Part shown: one piece after another, positions 5,524-7,569 of the stretch
How positions within the stretch are numbered: position 1 is the stretch's first letter
Layout of the letters: the number at the start of each line of letters is the position of its first letter
Origin: Dehalococcoidia bacterium
GTDB taxonomy: Bacteria > Chloroflexota > Dehalococcoidia > SZUA-161
Direction of reading: 5' to 3'
Length of the DNA stretch: 7,569 nt
Assembly (NCBI GenBank): GCA_020344295.1
Contig: CP070819.1
Location: 1,434,194 to 1,441,762 of the forward strand
Position numbers and translations under genes: made by a program
The notes under the pieces: generated by a model
What the model was told of the DNA's origin: nothing
Seen by the model: the letters and a program-made list of their open reading frames with translations, nothing else
Database searches by the model: none

Positions 5524-5551
5524 TTTGCATCTAGTATAGAAATGATAGAAT
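5524..5551 (+). promoter_or_regulatory. Extended -10 promoter for the zinc-ribbon gene
   Basis: TTTGCA (5524-5529, 4/6), a 16-base spacer and TAGAAT (5546-5551, 5/6), with TG one base before the -10 (TGaTAGAAT, 5543-5551) as in extended -10 promoters. Transcription would start near 5558, leaving a leader of about 49 bases with AAGGAG at 5593-5598. Confidence 0.45.
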
Positions 5552-5606
5552 TATACATGGAGAAAAACATTATACTGTTTGTGCCCTGGCAGAAGGAGAT
5601 ACCGGG

Positions 5607-5954
5607 ATGCAGGAAGAAACTGAAGGTAAAACGCAATATAGAGGCTCTGCAAGCAAGGAAGAGATCGAGAACAGAAAGAAAGATATAAGAAACACGCTCT
5701 GCTGCCCCTACTGCGGGGAGAGGCTGAAGAAATGGCAGGTGCCCCAAACGCTGTTCACCGAGTGGCCTAACGAGTACATGTACGTTTGCCTAAACGATGA
5801 GTGTTCTTATTTTGTACGGGGCTGGGATGTAATGGCAGCTATGGGCAATCGCTGCTCCTACCGTCTGATGTACGACCCGCTGACAGACTGTTGCCAGCCG
5901 ATCTCCGTCTTTAACGCTGACAATCTCAAAGACGGGATCATTGAAGAGGAGTGA
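5607..5954 (+). CDS. Small zinc-ribbon protein (115 aa), Ogr/Delta-like Cys spacing
   Basis: A small cytoplasmic protein with an Arg/Lys/Glu-rich N-terminal 30 residues followed by a zinc-ribbon-like core: CPYCG (Cys33 and Cys36) and, 24 residues later, VCLNDEC (Cys61 and Cys66) followed by SYFVRGW. The layout resembles Ogr/Delta-type zinc fingers, in which the second pair also reads C-x4-C, and those are transcription activators in phages. Four further Cys (32, 83, 95, 96) are present, so more than one metal site is possible. The C-terminal part, RLMYDPLTD through DNLKDGIIEEE, is unfamiliar. AAGGAG (5593-5598) sits 8 bases before the ATG. It is divergent from the CNBD gene, and a functional link is inferred from that layout only. 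It could be a DNA-binding partner or just a zinc-binding protein of unknown role. Confidence 0.8.
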   Translation: MQEETEGKTQYRGSASKEEIENRKKDIRNTLCCPYCGERLKKWQVPQTLFTEWPNEYMYVCLNDECSYFVRGWDVMAAMGNRCSYRLMYDPLTDCCQPISVFNADNLKDGIIEEE

Positions 5955-6045
5955 CTACCTGTAGGACGCGAGATAGTGAAAAGCCTCAGCAGCGCTGTTC
6001 CACAGAAATACAATTACTAGAAGTACCCCATTTTTCGTATCGCTC

Positions 6046-6067
6046 AACAGTAGAGTATTCTATTGTT
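6046..6067. terminator. Hairpin between convergent genes, possible weak terminator
   Basis: AACAGTAGA (6046-6054) pairs with TCTATTGTT (6059-6067) over nine positions, one a G-T wobble, around a GTAT loop. It lies between the 3' ends of the zinc-ribbon gene and the FixC-like gene, where a terminator is expected. No T-run follows on either strand and the stem is AT-rich, so it may act weakly, if at all. Confidence 0.3.
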
Positions 6068-6088
6068 CAGATTCCATTGTGCAGATCA

Positions 6089-7569
6089 CTAACGCCATAC
6101 GACCTTATATTTGCGTGGAACATCATACAGTGCAGGATTGGCCTTCGTGACGGAGCGGATCATTATATGAGTCAGAGGCCTAAACACAGGCTCCATTTTT
6201 ATCACGGCGCGCAGTATCAACTCCACTAAAGGGCCGAGTCCCTTCAGTACTGGGTTAACAGCTCCTGCGAGAGGCTCCATAAGCCTTGCCGCAATCTTGA
6301 GCAAAGGGCTGGATAACCTGAGAACGGCGTCCAGAATCCATAGAGCTACCCCTAACATCCCTCTCCTCCGTGCAGATACTGAAGGTTCATCCAGACCAAA
6401 ACGCTCGTGCTCCCAGTTATAGTAATACCTGAAAAACATCTTCACCCATTTCGCAATTACCGATGGGTCTCGCCGTATTGACTGGAGGGTGCACTTTATT
6501 AACGGGGTGCCTGCGTGCGTGAGAATACCGAATCCAAACTGATAGTGCACCCGAGACCGTAGTTCTTTTCGATTGTGGCTTTCCTGAGCCTTGCGTAGGT
6601 TCCATCTGCCGGTGTTGGTAATCACCCACTGGATAATGGGATGGGACTTGATCTTTTCGTCATAGCTCTTTAGAAAAGCGGCCGATGTATCATTCACCTT
6701 TATCGCTTCGATCGCTACATCGGCCGCTATGTCGGCTGAAAACCAGGCACAGGGCACACCGTCACATAAGCCAGTGCTCTCAAGCCCGGCTGCATCCCCC
6801 GCCAGCAACATGCCATCAGTATGGTTGGGCATGTTTCGCAGCCTGTCATCCAGCCCCACGAATATCTCGAATCCCTCAAACATCCTCGCACGCAGCCTGA
6901 TACGGGGAGCAACCTCATCCCTCCACCAGGGTAGCTGAGTGGTGATATTCTCATGATACTCATCGAACAGCTTTCTTAAATTTGGCGACCGCCCATCATC
7001 CATTCTCAGACACTGATCCTGCATCCAGTGGATACTGTTCCTGTAGGGCCAGACCATCAGGCCATTGCCATGGCCGAGAGGTGGCGCTATCCGCTGCTCA
7101 TCGAACCCCCAGCAGAACCTTATGGTGTGTCCGAAAACTCTGTCCACATCTTCCTTTTGCATCTCATAATCATAGGTATCTGCCAAAGAGATAACCTCAG
7201 CCGGGTACTTATCTCTCACCCCTGCTTTAACGGCCAGCAGGCCTTGAGAGCCCTCACAATTTATTACTACCTTCGACTTAATTCTATCCGTCTTATCCGT
7301 AACGACGCCCTGGATCGATCCATTTTCCTTTATGAAATCTACCACTGTCGTAGACGTCCTGAGTTCGGCCCCTGATTTAACGGCCTGCTCCGCCTCCCAT
7401 TCACAAAACGGTTTGCAGTAAGTGTTATAGCCAAAAGCAAATACCGGCGATCCAGGCCTCGGTATCCGCAACTCAACTATGTCGATGTCTCCGGCTTCGA
7501 TATCATAGATCACATAGTTCCTCATCCCATCCACCTGCCGTTCTATCGGAGGATTGCCATCCCTGATGA
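6089..7569 (-). CDS. FixC / geranylgeranyl-reductase-family FAD oxidoreductase, N-terminus outside the window
   Basis: The 492 visible codons are open to the right edge, so the gene is partial: the first FAD-binding Rossmann motif must lie outside, and the GTG at 7534 is not the real start. Visible family features are YCKPFCEWEAEQAVKSGAEL (the position where relatives have RxxFDxWLAxxAxxAGA), the strand KVVINCEGSQG and the second flavin motif DGMLLAGDAAGLESTG, with GDAAG coded at 6785-6799. Known relatives are FixC and ETF-quinone oxidoreductase (electron transfer to quinone or nitrogenase) and geranylgeranyl reductases (saturation of isoprenoid chains); these cannot be separated here. About 235 residues follow GDAAG, more than I expect for FixC. 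The last 110 (from GMLGVALWILDAVLRL on) are amphipathic or hydrophobic and Pro-punctuated, suggesting membrane contact. It converges on the zinc-ribbon gene. Confidence 0.88.
   Translation of the reverse strand, partial: IRDGNPPIERQVDGMRNYVIYDIEAGDIDIVELRIPRPGSPVFAFGYNTYCKPFCEWEAEQAVKSGAELRTSTTVVDFIKENGSIQGVVTDKTDRIKSKVVINCEGSQGLLAVKAGVRDKYPAEVISLADTYDYEMQKEDVDRVFGHTIRFCWGFDEQRIAPPLGHGNGLMVWPYRNSIHWMQDQCLRMDDGRSPNLRKLFDEYHENITTQLPWWRDEVAPRIRLRARMFEGFEIFVGLDDRLRNMPNHTDGMLLAGDAAGLESTGLCDGVPCAWFSADIAADVAIEAIKVNDTSAAFLKSYDEKIKSHPIIQWVITNTGRWNLRKAQESHNRKELRSRVHYQFGFGILTHAGTPLIKCTLQSIRRDPSVIAKWVKMFFRYYYNWEHERFGLDEPSVSARRRGMLGVALWILDAVLRLSSPLLKIAARLMEPLAGAVNPVLKGLGPLVELILRAVIKMEPVFRPLTHIMIRSVTKANPALYDVPRKYKVVWR

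Noticed and set aside
5951..6229. 92-codon plus-strand ORF overlapping the end of the zinc-ribbon gene
   Set aside because: It starts at a GTG overlapping the stop codon, but half of it is antisense to the FixC-like gene, it has no family features, and it crosses the 6046-6067 hairpin.
6685..7375. Several plus-strand frames opposite the FixC-like gene
   Set aside because: All are antisense to a clearly coding flavoprotein frame and are His/Arg/Pro-rich without motifs.
1..7569. tRNA, rRNA, CRISPR, transposase, toxin-antitoxin or phage genes
   Set aside because: Looked for on both strands and not seen. The zinc-ribbon protein resembles phage Ogr/Delta only in Cys spacing, with no other phage gene nearby.

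Overview
The window is an ordinary-looking stretch of bacterial chromosome. Phylogeny cannot be settled by eye. Three things point, moderately, to an uncultured anaerobic Chloroflexota (Dehalococcoidia-like) or, less likely, a Desulfobacterota-like bacterium: a lipoprotein with a Thr/Pro/Ser linker straight after the lipobox Cys, carrying the secreted HExxH metallopeptidase pattern common in Chloroflexota and haloarchaea; a degenerate copy of the dispersed ATTCC...GGAAT inverted repeat; and FAD oxidoreductases of the CrtI and FixC/geranylgeranyl-reductase types. Shine-Dalgarno sequences are strong (AGGAGG class) and sigma70-type promoters can be seen. No tRNA, rRNA, CRISPR array, transposase or phage gene was found.

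Layout. Positions 1-758 (minus) hold the N-terminal half of a 12-TM major facilitator antiporter that runs off the left edge. Positions 759-1233 carry no convincing gene but several inverted repeats. Positions 1234-3339 (plus) look like one transcription unit: a 49-codon small ORF whose stop codon lies inside the ribosome binding site of an SCP2-like lipid-carrier protein, then a 112-base gap with two tiny overlapping ORFs, then a complete CrtI/phytoene-desaturase-like FAD oxidoreductase. It converges on a minus-strand secreted zinc metallopeptidase-like lipoprotein (3422-4708). Upstream of that, also on minus, is a stand-alone cyclic-nucleotide-binding-fold protein (4892-5374) with no DNA-binding domain and an altered ligand pocket. 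It is divergent from a small zinc-ribbon protein (5607-5954), and the 232 bases between them hold a good promoter for each gene and a 13-base palindrome. The right edge (6089-7569, minus) is the C-terminal part of a FixC/geranylgeranyl-reductase-like flavoprotein whose FAD-binding N-terminus lies outside the window.

How they may work together (inference): the lipid carrier plus CrtI-like desaturase suggests modification of a hydrophobic, perhaps isoprenoid, substrate handed over by the SCP2 fold. The nearby FixC-like flavoprotein may act in the same redox or lipid area, but nothing in the sequence ties them together. The divergent CNBD/zinc-ribbon pair is the best candidate for an undescribed regulatory module.
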